Below, one piece after another: positions 52,328 to 60,829 of a stretch of 64,000 nt of DNA. This stretch comes from JAWXBT01 sp964523015 (GTDB taxonomy: Bacteria > Bdellovibrionota_C > UBA2361 > J135): positions 1 to 64,000 of the forward strand of contig CAZFXN010000004.1 in assembly GCA_964523015.1 (NCBI GenBank), in the 5' to 3' direction. Numbering within the stretch: position 1 is the stretch's first letter; each line of letters begins with the position of its first letter. The notes beneath the pieces were generated by a model. The model was not told where the DNA came from. It searched no databases and was given only the letters and a program-made list of their open reading frames with translations. The position numbers and the translations under genes were made by a program.

Positions 52328-53524
52328 TTAAGCAATAATCTCTGTTACAACACCAGCACCAACTGTCTTACCACCCTCACGGATAGCAAAACGGCTCTGC
52401 TTCTCTAAAGCGATTGGCTGAATCAAGTCAATCTCTACAGTGATGTTGTCACCAGGCATAGCCATCTCAACTCCTTCTGGGAGCTTTACGTTACCGGTAA
52501 CATCTGTAGTTCTGAAATAGAACTGCGGACGGTATCCGTTAAAGAATGGCTTATGACGTCCACCCTCAGCTTGTGTAAGGATGTAAGTTTCTGCTTTAAA
52601 TTTTGTATGAGGTTTAATTGTGCCAGGAGCAGCAAGAACCTGTCCACGCTCAATGTCCTCTCTCTTAAGACCACGAAGCAAGCAACCAACGTTGTCACCA
52701 GCCTGACCAGAATCAAGAAGTTTTCTAAACATCTCAACACCAGTTACTACAGTCTTAACTGTGTCACGAAGACCGATAATCTCGATTTCTTCGCCAACTT
52801 TTACGATACCACGCTCAATACGACCTGTTGCTACAGTTCCACGACCTTGGATCGAGAACACGTCTTCAACTGGCATAAGGAATGGCTTAGCAGTGTCACG
52901 CTCAGGAACTGGAATGTACTCATCAAGAGTAGCAAGTAGTTTCTGAATTGACTGCATACCTAGCTCATCATCATCTCCCTTAAGAGCCTTTAATGCAGAA
53001 CCCTTAATAATTGGAGTTGTGTCTCCAGGGAATTTGTATTGATTTAGAAGATCTCTTACTTCCATCTCAACAAGTTCCAAGAGCTCTTGATCATCAACTA
53101 GATCAACTTTGTTTAAGAAAACAACGATGTGTGGCACACCAACTTGGCGAGCCAACAGAATATGCTCTCGTGTTTGAGGCATCGGTCCATCAGAAGCTGA
53201 TACAACAAGTACAGCGCCGTCCATCTGAGCAGCACCAGTAATCATGTTCTTTACGTAGTCAGCATGGCCTGGACAATCGACGTGAGCATAGTGACGATTA
53301 ACTGTCTCGTACTCAACGTGTGCTGAAGCAATCGTTACAGTCTTTGAATCGTCACGAACTGTTCCGCCTTTAGCGATATCGCTATAAGCTTTTGCGGTAG
53401 CCATTCCTAATTTTGCCTGCGTGTTTACCAGAGCAGCAGTAAGGGTGGTTTTACCGTGGTCAACGTGACCAATAGTTCCCACGTTTACGTGCGGCTTGGT
53501 CCTTTCAAATTTTGCTTTTGACAT
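52328..53524 (-). CDS. tuf: Elongation factor Tu with variant switch I
   Basis: GTPase that delivers aminoacyl-tRNA to the ribosome. 398 residues, all three domains: P-loop GHVDHGKT (19-26), DCPGH (83-87), NKVD, and domains 2-3 with the EF-Tu motifs EGGRHKPFFNGYRPQF and MAMPGDN. In switch I the nearly universal EKARGITI is replaced by DDSKTVTI (58-65), after the stretch YSDIAKGGTVR. The Thr that contacts Mg/GTP (Thr64) is kept, the Gly before it is not. I recall like sequences in Planctomycetota. GGGAG precedes the ATG. Confidence 0.96.
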   Translation of the reverse strand: MSKAKFERTKPHVNVGTIGHVDHGKTTLTAALVNTQAKLGMATAKAYSDIAKGGTVRDDSKTVTIASAHVEYETVNRHYAHVDCPGHADYVKNMITGAAQMDGAVLVVSASDGPMPQTREHILLARQVGVPHIVVFLNKVDLVDDQELLELVEMEVRDLLNQYKFPGDTTPIIKGSALKALKGDDDELGMQSIQKLLATLDEYIPVPERDTAKPFLMPVEDVFSIQGRGTVATGRIERGIVKVGEEIEIIGLRDTVKTVVTGVEMFRKLLDSGQAGDNVGCLLRGLKREDIERGQVLAAPGTIKPHTKFKAETYILTQAEGGRHKPFFNGYRPQFYFRTTDVTGNVKLPEGVEMAMPGDNITVEIDLIQPIALEKQSRFAIREGGKTVGAGVVTEIIA

Positions 53525-53576
53525 TGTCTAAGCTCCCTTCAGTTAATTAAAAAATTGTTTATTCCCTATCTTTCGT

Positions 53577-55670
53577 TTACTTGCTCACTATGCTTTCTTG
53601 AATATTATTCGGTACCGGCGAATAGTGATGGTATTCCATGGTGAAGCTTGCCCTTCCTTGTGACATAGACCTCATATCAGTTGCGTATCCGAACATCTCA
53701 GCAAGAGGCACTTCAGCTTTTACAGCCTGGGCATTGCCGCGAGGTTCCATACCAAGAATCTGACCTCTTCGTCGATTAATGTCACCTACCACGTTGCTAA
53801 CGAAATCATCTGGGGTCACAACCTCAAGTGCCATGATCGGCTCAAGGAGAACTAGTCCCGCTCTGCGGCAAGCTTCCTTTACGCACATTGATCCGGCGAT
53901 CTTAAAGGCCATTTCACTTGAGTCAACCTCATGGTAGCTACCGTAGTAAAGTGCCACCTTGAGATCTATCACTGGGTAATTCGCTAATATACCACCCTGT
54001 AACGCTTCAATAACGCCGTTCTCAACTGCTGGGACATACTCGCGAGGTATAATTCCACCCTTGATCTCATCAACAAACTCAAATCCCTTACCTGGGCCAA
54101 GAGGTTCAACTCTCAAGAGAACATGTCCAAATTGGCCTCGACCACCAGTCTGTTTTGCATACTTAACTTCATGCTCAACAGTACTTTTAATAGTTTCGCG
54201 GTAGGCCACCTGTGGTTTACCAACTGTTGTTGATACGCCGAACTCTCTAAAAAGTCTCTGTTGAACCACATCTAGGTGAAGCTCACCCATTCCTGACATG
54301 ATTGTCTGTCCTGATTCATGATCAGTAGACAAACGAAGTGATGGATCCTCTTTAGCTAACTTAGAAAGAGCAATTCCCATCTTCTCTTCATCAGCCTTAG
54401 TTTTTGGCTCAACAGCTACGGATATAACTGGAGGTGGGGCATAAATACTTTGCAATCGAACTGGATTATCAATATCACAGATTGTATCGCCAGTAATTGT
54501 TTCCTTCATAGAAACAATCGCCCCGATATCACCTGCACAGATCTCTTTAGTATCTTCACGCTTATCAGCATGCATCTTAACAAGTCTGCCAACTCTCTCT
54601 TTTTTATTACGAGTTGAGTTTAGCACTGTCATACCAGTTTCAAGTTTACCGGAGTAAACTCGAACGAAAGTAAGAACGCCGACATAAGGATCAGTTACGA
54701 TTTTAAAAGCGAGAGCAGACAAAGGAGCATCATCTTGTGCTTCTCGAGTAATCTCCTTAGTTTCATCATCAGGATCTAATCCGACTACTGGAGGTAATTC
54801 CAAAGGAGATGGAAGATAGTCAATAACGCAATCTAGAAGTGGCTGAACACCTTTATTCTTAAAGGCCGCTCCACAGATAACTGGAAAAGCTTCCATAGTT
54901 AAGCAGATCTTTCGTAGACCACGCTTAATCTCAGCTTCAGTAAGCTTCTCACCAGCAAGATATTTTTCTAGAAGATCTTCATTGTACTCAGCAACACACT
55001 CAATCATGTAGTCATGAGCTTTTTGAGCTTCTTCCATCATCTCGGCTGGAATATCGCGATATTCAAACTTTGCACCCAAAGAATCATCAAGGTAGAAAGT
55101 TGCGCGCATCTTTACTAGATCGATAATGCCTTGGAATGTGCTTTCACGACCGATTGGAATCTGAATCGGAATCGGCTTTACTCCTAAGCGAGCCTTAATG
55201 CTCTCTACGCAGAACTCAAAACTTGCCCCAGCGCGATCCATCTTATTAATAAAGCAGAATCTTGGAACTTTGAACTTAGAAGCTTGACGCCAAACTGTTT
55301 CAGATTGTGGCTCAACACCGCTCACGCCATCGAAAACAACAACACCACCATCAAGCACTCGAAGACTTCGCTCAACTTCAATTGTAAAGTCTACGTGTCC
55401 AGGTGTGTCGATCAGATTAATACGATGCTTAGGATACTGATCATCAGATCCAGACCAGAAACAGGTCGTTGCAGCAGAGGTAATAGTAATACCACGCTCC
55501 TGCTCAAGCTCCATGTAATCCATAGTGGCTGCGCCATCATGAACTTCGCCGATCTTATAGTTTACCCCAGTATAATAAAGGATACGCTCAGACGTAGTAG
55601 TCTTGCCGGCGTCAATGTGCGCCATGATGCCGATGTTTCGCGTTTTATTAAGATCAATTTTCTCTGACAC
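53577..55670 (-). CDS. fusA: Elongation factor G
   Basis: Translocase GTPase. 697 residues with AHIDAGKTT, the normal switch I MELEQERGITI, DTPGHVDF, NKMDRAG, and the C-terminal domain IV-V sequences GGRGQFGHV and GRASFTMEYHHYSPVP. Complete and conventional, unlike EF-Tu next to it. A structured 160-nt spacer separates it from rpsG. Confidence 0.97.
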   Translation of the reverse strand: MSEKIDLNKTRNIGIMAHIDAGKTTTSERILYYTGVNYKIGEVHDGAATMDYMELEQERGITITSAATTCFWSGSDDQYPKHRINLIDTPGHVDFTIEVERSLRVLDGGVVVFDGVSGVEPQSETVWRQASKFKVPRFCFINKMDRAGASFEFCVESIKARLGVKPIPIQIPIGRESTFQGIIDLVKMRATFYLDDSLGAKFEYRDIPAEMMEEAQKAHDYMIECVAEYNEDLLEKYLAGEKLTEAEIKRGLRKICLTMEAFPVICGAAFKNKGVQPLLDCVIDYLPSPLELPPVVGLDPDDETKEITREAQDDAPLSALAFKIVTDPYVGVLTFVRVYSGKLETGMTVLNSTRNKKERVGRLVKMHADKREDTKEICAGDIGAIVSMKETITGDTICDIDNPVRLQSIYAPPPVISVAVEPKTKADEEKMGIALSKLAKEDPSLRLSTDHESGQTIMSGMGELHLDVVQQRLFREFGVSTTVGKPQVAYRETIKSTVEHEVKYAKQTGGRGQFGHVLLRVEPLGPGKGFEFVDEIKGGIIPREYVPAVENGVIEALQGGILANYPVIDLKVALYYGSYHEVDSSEMAFKIAGSMCVKEACRRAGLVLLEPIMALEVVTPDDFVSNVVGDINRRRGQILGMEPRGNAQAVKAEVPLAEMFGYATDMRSMSQGRASFTMEYHHYSPVPNNIQESIVSK

Positions 55671-55702
55671 TTTACTTAATTCCTATTAAAATCCTTTTTA
55701 CC

Positions 55703-55831
55703 ATTATGAACTGGAGAAATGTGTGGCAGACGAGGCACACAAGCGAGACGATGCGAGATATTACTAATGTAAGTCGCAGCAGCGGCGAGTGAAGTGTAAC
55801 GAAGTATGGCACCATTTATCCTGTTCATAAT
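55703..55831 (-). promoter_or_regulatory. Long imperfect hairpin between rpsG and fusA
   Basis: The ends of the rpsG-fusA spacer pair. ATTATGAAC (55703-55711) pairs with GTTCATAAT (55823-55831), and inside this GGA and AAATG pair with their complements at about 55812-55821. This gives a stem of some 17 pairs with two mismatches. The loop of about 90 nt looks more GC-rich than other spacers here. There is no T-run. An RNA control element of the str operon is possible. Confidence 0.55.
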
Positions 55832-56301
55832 TACCACTTAAAATGAGCAAATGCCTTATTAGCATCCGCCATCTTATGAGTGTCCTCTCTCTTTTTCACT
55901 GCACTACCACGATTCTGTGCTGCATCTAACAATTCAGCAGCTAACCGATCAGCGATCTTTCTCTCACCACGTGAGTTAGAAGCCTCAACAAGCCATCGTA
56001 TAGCTAGAGTCTCCTGCCTTCTTGGACGAACTTCACTTGGAACCTGATAAGTAGCGCCACCAACACGACGAGAACGAACTTCAACAACTGGCTTAATGTT
56101 GCTCATTGCTTTTAAAAACATACCAACCGGCTCTTCTCCAGATTTCTCAGCAACTACATCAAGGGCATCGTACACAGCTTTTTCAGCAATTCCCTTTTTA
56201 CCATCAGTCATCAAACGGTTGATAACTCTTGATACGAAGACCTTGCCAAACTTCGGATCTGGTAGAACTTCCCGTGTATAATCTCTTTTCTTTCGTGACA
56301 T
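55831..56301 (-). CDS. rpsG: 30S ribosomal protein S7
   Basis: Head-assembly initiator. 156 residues with DPKFGKVFVSRVINRLMTDG, VRSRRVGGATYQVPSEVRP and the C-terminal KREDTHKMADANKAFAHFKW. Complete. In E. coli S7 represses the str operon at an intercistronic hairpin. Confidence 0.97.
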   Translation of the reverse strand: MSRKKRDYTREVLPDPKFGKVFVSRVINRLMTDGKKGIAEKAVYDALDVVAEKSGEEPVGMFLKAMSNIKPVVEVRSRRVGGATYQVPSEVRPRRQETLAIRWLVEASNSRGERKIADRLAAELLDAAQNRGSAVKKREDTHKMADANKAFAHFKW

Positions 56302-56333
56302 ATATATCCTGTATATCCAGTCCTAAAATTTAT

Positions 56334-56705
56334 CTACTTCGGCTTTTTAGTACCGTAACGTGATCGGCTCTTTTTACGATCAGTAACGCCATGAGTTTCC
56401 AGTTTTCCGCGGATGATGTGATAACGAACACCCGGAAGATCCTTAACACGACCACCCTGAATCAAAACAACAGAATGCTCTTGTAAATTATGTCCCTCAC
56501 CAGGAATGTAACTAGTTACCTCCATCCCAGTAGTGAGTCTTACCCTAGCCACTTTACGCAACGCAGAGTTCGGCTTCTTTGGGGTCTGTGTGTACACGCG
56601 AGTGCAAACGCCGCGTTTTTGCGGGCTACTGTTAAGTGCAGGAACCTTAGTTTTTTGAACTTTGGCTCGACGTCTATTTCGCACAAGCTGATTAATCGTT
56701 GGCAT
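56334..56705 (-). CDS. rpsL: 30S ribosomal protein S12
   Basis: Decoding-centre protein. 123 residues with MPTINQLVRNRRRAKVQKTK, the PKKPNSALRKVARVRLT motif with the streptomycin-related Lys of TPKKPNSA, and PGEGHNLQEHSVV. It is the first gene of the long ribosomal run. AGGAGC lies 8 nt before the ATG. The gene usually upstream (rpoC) is not here. Confidence 0.97.
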   Translation of the reverse strand: MPTINQLVRNRRRAKVQKTKVPALNSSPQKRGVCTRVYTQTPKKPNSALRKVARVRLTTGMEVTSYIPGEGHNLQEHSVVLIQGGRVKDLPGVRYHIIRGKLETHGVTDRKKSRSRYGTKKPK

Positions 56706-57671
56706 ATTTGCCTGCTCCTAGATTTCTTTCCATTTCCGTTTACTTAAAGTCGAATCCTCATCACTTAACTACACCGCTCTAAAAAAGTTTCCGAATCAAA
56801 TCCGTACACTTTAAAGACACGACTAGCTAAACCTTAAGGACTGACAATACAATCTTTTATAAACTGTTCCTGGTGAGAGAAAGAAATGGTCGCGATAAAT
56901 AAACTCATCAACGATCTTTCCATGACTTTATCTTTGTAACACTTACAGTCCCGAAACATTGATTGAAAAAAATTCTAACTTCGAATCCTTTTCTTCTAAC
57001 AACGAGTCTAACCAACAGAGATGTTGCTTCCCCAGGACGAAACCTTGCATCTCCTCGTGTTACTCACATTTAGTTTTTGCAATCATTCAGTAACAAAAAT
57101 CAATATAGATAAAAATCAATATAGAAATCTGTCACTACAAATAGCAAAAAAAGCTATAAAACTCCGACTCGATCCACACTTACCGGTAATCGATTTTGGG
57201 CAACGCCCAATCTTGGCAATAAATATGCTCGGTTAGAGTCCCTATAGCAAAAAATGCGTCCCTAATGGGAAGCGTTCTGATATCATGCAAGAGGTTAAAT
57301 TGTCAAACAAACCGCCCCCGATTTCGAAATCTATTTTTAAAGGATCAAACTCAATCGGCCCAAAATCACCAAACTACCGCCAACGATGGCAGCAAACATC
57401 AAAACGATTATATTTCTATATAGAAACATAATAAGCAAGACTCTCCATTGGCCATACTGTTATTTTTTCAAACTTATTCTTGAATCAGTCATAGCACCAA
57501 ACCTAGGAACACATGATTGTCCTCTCTCGGGGGAACACATGACTGGCTCAATTTTTTAGTGAATATAACTAGCCATTTACAAGGATTATTAATAATCAAG
57601 CATATAGACTAAGCCCCCAATTCTGGGTAATATCAGGATCTATATAATCTATACGTTATAACTTAACTAAA
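56706..57671. other. Gene-poor region upstream of the str operon
   Basis: About 970 bp with no convincing gene. It should hold the str-operon promoter, but I see no clear pair of boxes. It includes a 16-bp tandem duplication (57095-57126, AAAAATCAATATAGAT), a 48-codon open frame without known family (57285-57431), and two direct copies of GGAACACATGA (57506 and 57532). It looks like decayed accessory DNA. Confidence 0.5.
57095..57126. repeat. 16-bp tandem duplication
   Basis: AAAAATCAATATAGAT (57095-57110) is repeated at 57111-57126 with one change at the end. Confidence 0.85.
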
Positions 57672-57929
57672 TTATCGATAAACTTCTTTTCGATGCGCAA
57701 TTTTTACAATTGAGACAATACGAATCTGATCTTCAATTGAATAGATAATTCGATATACACCTTGGCGAACTCTATACCTTTCTTGTCCGGAGAGTTTCTG
57801 ACATCCCTGTGGGCGAGGCTCCGATCCTAGTTTTTGAATTCTCTCTGCAACTCGTAACCGATCTTTTTTGGGAATTTCTTCGAGCTCTTTTAGCGCAGAT
57901 GGCTTGATAACAATATTATAGTTTGCCAC
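57672..57929 (-). CDS. RelE-family toxin
   Basis: Ribosome-dependent mRNA interferase of 85 residues. YNIVIKPSALKELEEIPKKD and KLSGQERYRVRQGVYRIIYS carry the RelE/ParE pattern with Lys and Arg residues on the central strand. The end IVKIAHRKEVYR has the His-Arg-Lys-Glu-(Ile/Val)-Tyr signature. It overlaps the antitoxin gene by 14 bp. Confidence 0.9.
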   Translation of the reverse strand: MANYNIVIKPSALKELEEIPKKDRLRVAERIQKLGSEPRPQGCQKLSGQERYRVRQGVYRIIYSIEDQIRIVSIVKIAHRKEVYR

Positions 57930-58164
57930 GCCGTTTTAAATCCTTCAGTACTTTTTCAAAAGGTAAATCACGCTCGTTCTTTCTCTCTTCAAAAGCAGCA
58001 AGATCTTCAGCATCTTCGGTTAGGGCTTGTCTAACAGCCTCGTTCACTAGGTCGGAAATTGAAGTTTGTATTTCAGCAGCTTTTATCCGAAGAGCTTGAT
58101 GTATGTCTTCTTCGAAATAAACGGTTGCTCTTTTACTAGTCGAATCATTATTTGGGTGTGTCAT
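57916..58164 (-). CDS. RHH antitoxin of RelE pair
   Basis: 82 residues. The N-terminal ribbon-helix-helix is KRATVYFEEDIHQALRIKAA (about 11-30) followed by ISDLVNEAVRQAL. The acidic C-terminal part (TEDAEDLAAFEERKNERDLP) should wrap the toxin. The ATG lies 7 nt after a TATAAT box with no Shine-Dalgarno. Confidence 0.88.
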   Translation of the reverse strand: MTHPNNDSTSKRATVYFEEDIHQALRIKAAEIQTSISDLVNEAVRQALTEDAEDLAAFEERKNERDLPFEKVLKDLKRRGKL

Positions 58165-58199
58165 AGTATAATTATAGCGTTTTAACGTCTTAGCGTCAA
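58164..58199 (-). promoter_or_regulatory. Promoter of the RelB/RelE-like pair
   Basis: Minus strand: TTGACG (58194-58199), 17 bp, TATAAT (58171-58176), 6 nt, ATG (58164). Geometry is identical to the HigB/HigA-like and brnTA promoters. ACGCT occurs directly repeated around the spacer and may be an operator element. Confidence 0.8.
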
Positions 58200-58339
58200 G
58201 TAGTTATTGATCTAAGCATTTTAAGAAGTTATACCCATCAATTGCTGCCGATAAAGGGCCATATTTACCCGTGGCAATTCGCAGATTCGTCTGGCCCTTT
58301 CCGGCAGAATTAGTCCGTTATCCCGTTGGTAAAATTCCT

Positions 58340-58729
58340 ATGACAATTAATTATAGCAAACAGATCTCTTTGTTTTTGACTTTAGGACTGCTGATGATTC
58401 TGGCCAGCGGTTGTGGCTTTGTAGGGTCGGAACATTATTCTTCCTATGATCCTCCTGGATTCTTCTCTGGAATTTGGCATGGCATGGTTGCGCCCTATAC
58501 CCTGATATTACGGGTTATCTTTGAAACCAAATTTTATGCAATGCCGAATACAGGATGGTTTTATGATTTTGGTTTTCTTCTAGGTATTATTCTTTCAATA
58601 CCATTTGGGTGGTTGGCAGCCTTAATTGCAATACCTTGTCACATTACTGGATTCTCCCTCTTATCAATCATCAACACTCTTATAACCGCAGTTTTCGCAA
58701 GTTTGATAGACGCCTTCACTAAAGGTTGA
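58340..58729 (+). CDS. Hypothetical lipoprotein/membrane protein
   Basis: A 129-residue product with a signal peptide and lipobox-like Leu-Ala-Ser-Gly-Cys (about residue 25). SYDPPGFFSGIWHGMVAPYT and NTGWFYDFGFLLGI follow, and two hydrophobic segments complete it. I recall similar small hypothetical proteins in many bacteria, but no function. A GTG at 58271 would add 23 residues without a signal character, so the ATG at 58340 is preferred; there is no clear ribosome-binding site. Confidence 0.65.
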   Translation: MTINYSKQISLFLTLGLLMILASGCGFVGSEHYSSYDPPGFFSGIWHGMVAPYTLILRVIFETKFYAMPNTGWFYDFGFLLGIILSIPFGWLAALIAIPCHITGFSLLSIINTLITAVFASLIDAFTKG

Positions 58730-58776
58730 TAAAGCACTATATAATCTATGTTATACTGTTCTAATAATGTTTGATG

Positions 58777-58944
58777 ATGCAAGTCGCACTAGATTCTCAA
58801 GTCTACTCCTACCTAAACGATGGATGGGCAGTTGATGGCCCATCTAGATCAGATCCGCTCTACAAAGAAAAATTGGCACTCGCCCGTATGATTTTTTATT
58901 TTGATAACACCCTTGGCAAAAGGGACAGTTCCTCCTGTCCCTAA
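58777..58944 (+). pseudogene. Short PIN-like N-terminal fragment
   Basis: A 55-codon frame beginning Met-Gln-Val-Ala-Leu-Asp-Ser-Gln-Val-Tyr-Ser-Tyr-Leu, like the first strand and acidic residue of a PIN-type nuclease, then DPLYKEKLALARMIFYFDNT. It ends where a longer domain would continue. A GGGACAG/CTGTCCC hairpin (58922-58941) covers its end. Probably a truncated toxin; confidence is low because of the short length. Confidence 0.4.
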
Positions 58945-58997
58945 CGTACTGATAAGCCCCACTCCTCCAATTCATCTAACGAAATACTGTCATGGAA

Positions 58998-59513
58998 TCA
59001 GAAACCTATTCGTTTCTTTTTAATGTCTAGTGGTTGTTCAAGTTGAGCGATAAGAAAACGGACCTCCTGCAGCTCTTGCTCATGGGCTGCGAATCCTTTT
59101 GCTAGTCGGGTTTCAATCTCTTGAAGGCGTTTTTTAAGATCACTATGCTCCAGTAGCATTTCTCTGAGACGCATGAAGGCGCGCACAATTAGAATGCTCG
59201 ATTCAATCGCAATTGAACTATTTAAAACATTGGCAGCCAAACAACTGAAAGTAAAAGATTTTGCATAGTTACCATCATCATTGATTCAATCCGTAGTTCT
59301 TGCTCACTTTGTGGTCGCAATTTGCGACCACAAATCGCTAACTTCCTGATCGTCCAGCTGAAACATGAAGTCATCAGGGAACCTCCCTTTGTTTCGCATC
59401 ACCTGTTCGTTAAGCCTCTTTGGAGTCACGCCGTAAATGACAACCAGGTCCATGTCTAATATGACCCTGTGCCCTCTAAGGCTAATTATTAATGATTCTA
59501 ATTCTCTTTGCAT
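58998..59513 (-). pseudogene. ORF6N-domain protein, second broken copy
   Basis: The start (59513) gives a normal ORF6N beginning with ISLRGHRVILDMDLVVIYGV and RLNEQVMRNKGRFPDDFMFQ. It stops at TGA just after the palindrome (59308-59334). About 60 bp of unalignable sequence follow, then the family C-terminal region resumes (AANVLNSSIAIESSILIVRA, RLAKGFAAHEQELQEVRFLI). So the middle is deleted or replaced. The C-terminal coiled coil is near-identical in pattern to the copy at 24884-25430, so the two are paralogues from related islands. Confidence 0.8.
59308..59334. repeat. 27-bp palindrome inside ORF6N copy 2
   Basis: TTTGTGGTCGCAA, one base, then its exact complement. It lies at the same codons as the palindrome at 25090-25116 and shares the core TCGCAA/TTGCGA, but two outer base pairs differ and are still paired. 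Confidence 0.95.
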
Positions 59514-59642
59514 ACTATCCCTCTACTTTGTATATCGAGATCTTTTGTGAATAGTTGCTTCAAATGTTTTGTACGGAATAACAAATCAAGATACGGGAAT
59601 TATAACCAATCGAACTCGAAGATGATTTCACTCTCAACTTAA

Positions 59643-59664
59643 GTTACAATCGGGTGCTTGTAAC
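59643..59664. promoter_or_regulatory. Inverted repeat upstream of the PD-(D/E)XK-like gene
   Basis: GTTACA (59643-59648) and TGTAAC (59659-59664) flank 10 bp, 25 nt before the gene. It could be an operator; no regulator is adjacent. Confidence 0.35.
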
Positions 59665-59688
59665 CGTTTTACACCCAGGATTTGTACA

Positions 59689-60243
59689 ATGAAAAAGAAA
59701 GGCAGTGTTCAAGATTGGAATGAATCTCTGCAAGTTGGTGCTCTAGGCGTTCAAGAAGTTTCGGCCTTTCTGGAAACTGAAATTGTCAAAACTACCTGGT
59801 TCGACACCCAGCTTGTGCATAATGTAGAACAGGATCCTCGTTATCAGAAACATGACATCGACTTGCTTTGGGTTATTCCTGTTTTCGATTATCTTAGATG
59901 CTACACGATTGAAGTAAAGACGGATCGAAATCGCCATACTGGTAATTTCTTTTTCGAAACCGTGAGCGTGGTTCATCGTGAGAAACCTGGAGCATTTGTA
60001 ATAACGAGAGCTGAGTGGCTCTTTTATCTATTCATCGATGCCGGAGATCTGTTCTGCTTTCCCATGAATGCACTGAAACCGTGGTTTCTCGAACATGAGG
60101 ATGAATTTGCTGAAAAGAGGTCCCATACCAATAACAATGAAAAGATGTTCAGCTGGACCACAATCGGCCGTGTTGTTCCTATTGATCGAGTGGTGCAAGC
60201 GATTGCTGGCGGGAAGCGATTTCAAAAACGAGACAGCAAGTGA
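59689..60243 (+). CDS. Putative PD-(D/E)XK-fold nuclease-like protein
   Basis: 184 residues. KHDIDLLWV (Asp58 after a strand) followed at about 17 residues by YTIEVKTDR (Glu75-Val-Lys77), then TGNFFFETVSV, matches the D...(D/E)xK active-site layout of restriction-like endonucleases and Holliday-junction-resolvase-type proteins. AGGA 8 nt before the ATG supports the start. No methyltransferase or helicase lies beside it. Substrate and role are unknown. Confidence 0.55.
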   Translation: MKKKGSVQDWNESLQVGALGVQEVSAFLETEIVKTTWFDTQLVHNVEQDPRYQKHDIDLLWVIPVFDYLRCYTIEVKTDRNRHTGNFFFETVSVVHREKPGAFVITRAEWLFYLFIDAGDLFCFPMNALKPWFLEHEDEFAEKRSHTNNNEKMFSWTTIGRVVPIDRVVQAIAGGKRFQKRDSK

Positions 60244-60332
60244 CAGGCTGTATAATAATTAGTTCTAAGTCCGTTGTGCACATGCCCCCCGATTTAGTTG
60301 ACACCTAGACCTAATATTTGCAACTAATAATT

Positions 60333-60605
60333 ATGAGACTATGGTCATTACATCCGAGTTATCTTGATACTAAAGGGTTGGTTGCACTTTGGCGCGAAAG
60401 TCTCCTCGCACAAAAAGTCCTGCAAGGAGAAACTAAAGGCTACAAGTACCACCCACAGCTAAAACGATTCCAAAATTTAAATAAACCTGTGGCAGCAGTT
60501 GCTACCTACCTTGATGCAATTTTGGATGAAGCCATTCGACGCAATTACAATTTTAATGCTCAAAAAATTTCTCCGGGGCGAATTCATAAGAAAATACTAG
60601 GTTAG
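60333..60605 (+). CDS. Pyrimidine-dimer DNA glycosylase-like protein (DenV family), short
   Basis: 90 residues starting MRLWSLHPSYLDTKGLVALW and continuing RESLLAQKVLQGETKGYKYH, typical for the T4 endonuclease V-like family that removes UV photoproducts. The family usually runs on for some 50 or more residues, and here the frame ends soon after RNYNFNAQKISPGRIHKKIL, so it may be truncated. I chose the ATG at 60333 over one five codons upstream because the catalytic family starts there. It follows the PD-(D/E)XK-like gene. Confidence 0.7.
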   Translation: MRLWSLHPSYLDTKGLVALWRESLLAQKVLQGETKGYKYHPQLKRFQNLNKPVAAVATYLDAILDEAIRRNYNFNAQKISPGRIHKKILG

Positions 60606-60724
60606 GACGCGCATTGTCGCCGCCGCAAAATGGTTGCGCTTTATAGGTATTCCGCAGCGTAAGGCCGTTTGAGCGAACTCCCAAATTATGCTAGAAATGC
60701 CTCTCTTTTTTATACTAAGAGACT

Positions 60725-60826
60725 ATGCATAATTTTATTATTTTTCTTGGGGTATCTTGCTTTCTGCTTCAACCATCAATCTCCCACTCCGGTGAAGAAT
60801 TTCAACAATACTTTGATCTAAGATAG
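60725..60826 (+). CDS. Possible 33-residue secreted peptide
   Basis: MHNFIIFLGVSCFLLQPSIS and 13 further residues. The first half is a signal-peptide-like hydrophobic stretch. It ends 3 bp before the next gene and may be a small exported peptide or a leader. No ribosome-binding site is obvious. Confidence 0.3.
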   Translation: MHNFIIFLGVSCFLLQPSISHSGEEFQQYFDLR

Positions 60827-60829
60827 TAA

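Noticed and set aside
55671..55830. tRNA or other stable RNA gene in the rpsG-fusA spacer
   Set aside because: No cloverleaf or T-loop consensus; better described as an intercistronic hairpin.
57021..57236. 71-codon frame upstream of the str operon
   Set aside because: Spans the 16-bp tandem duplication, no ribosome-binding site, no family.
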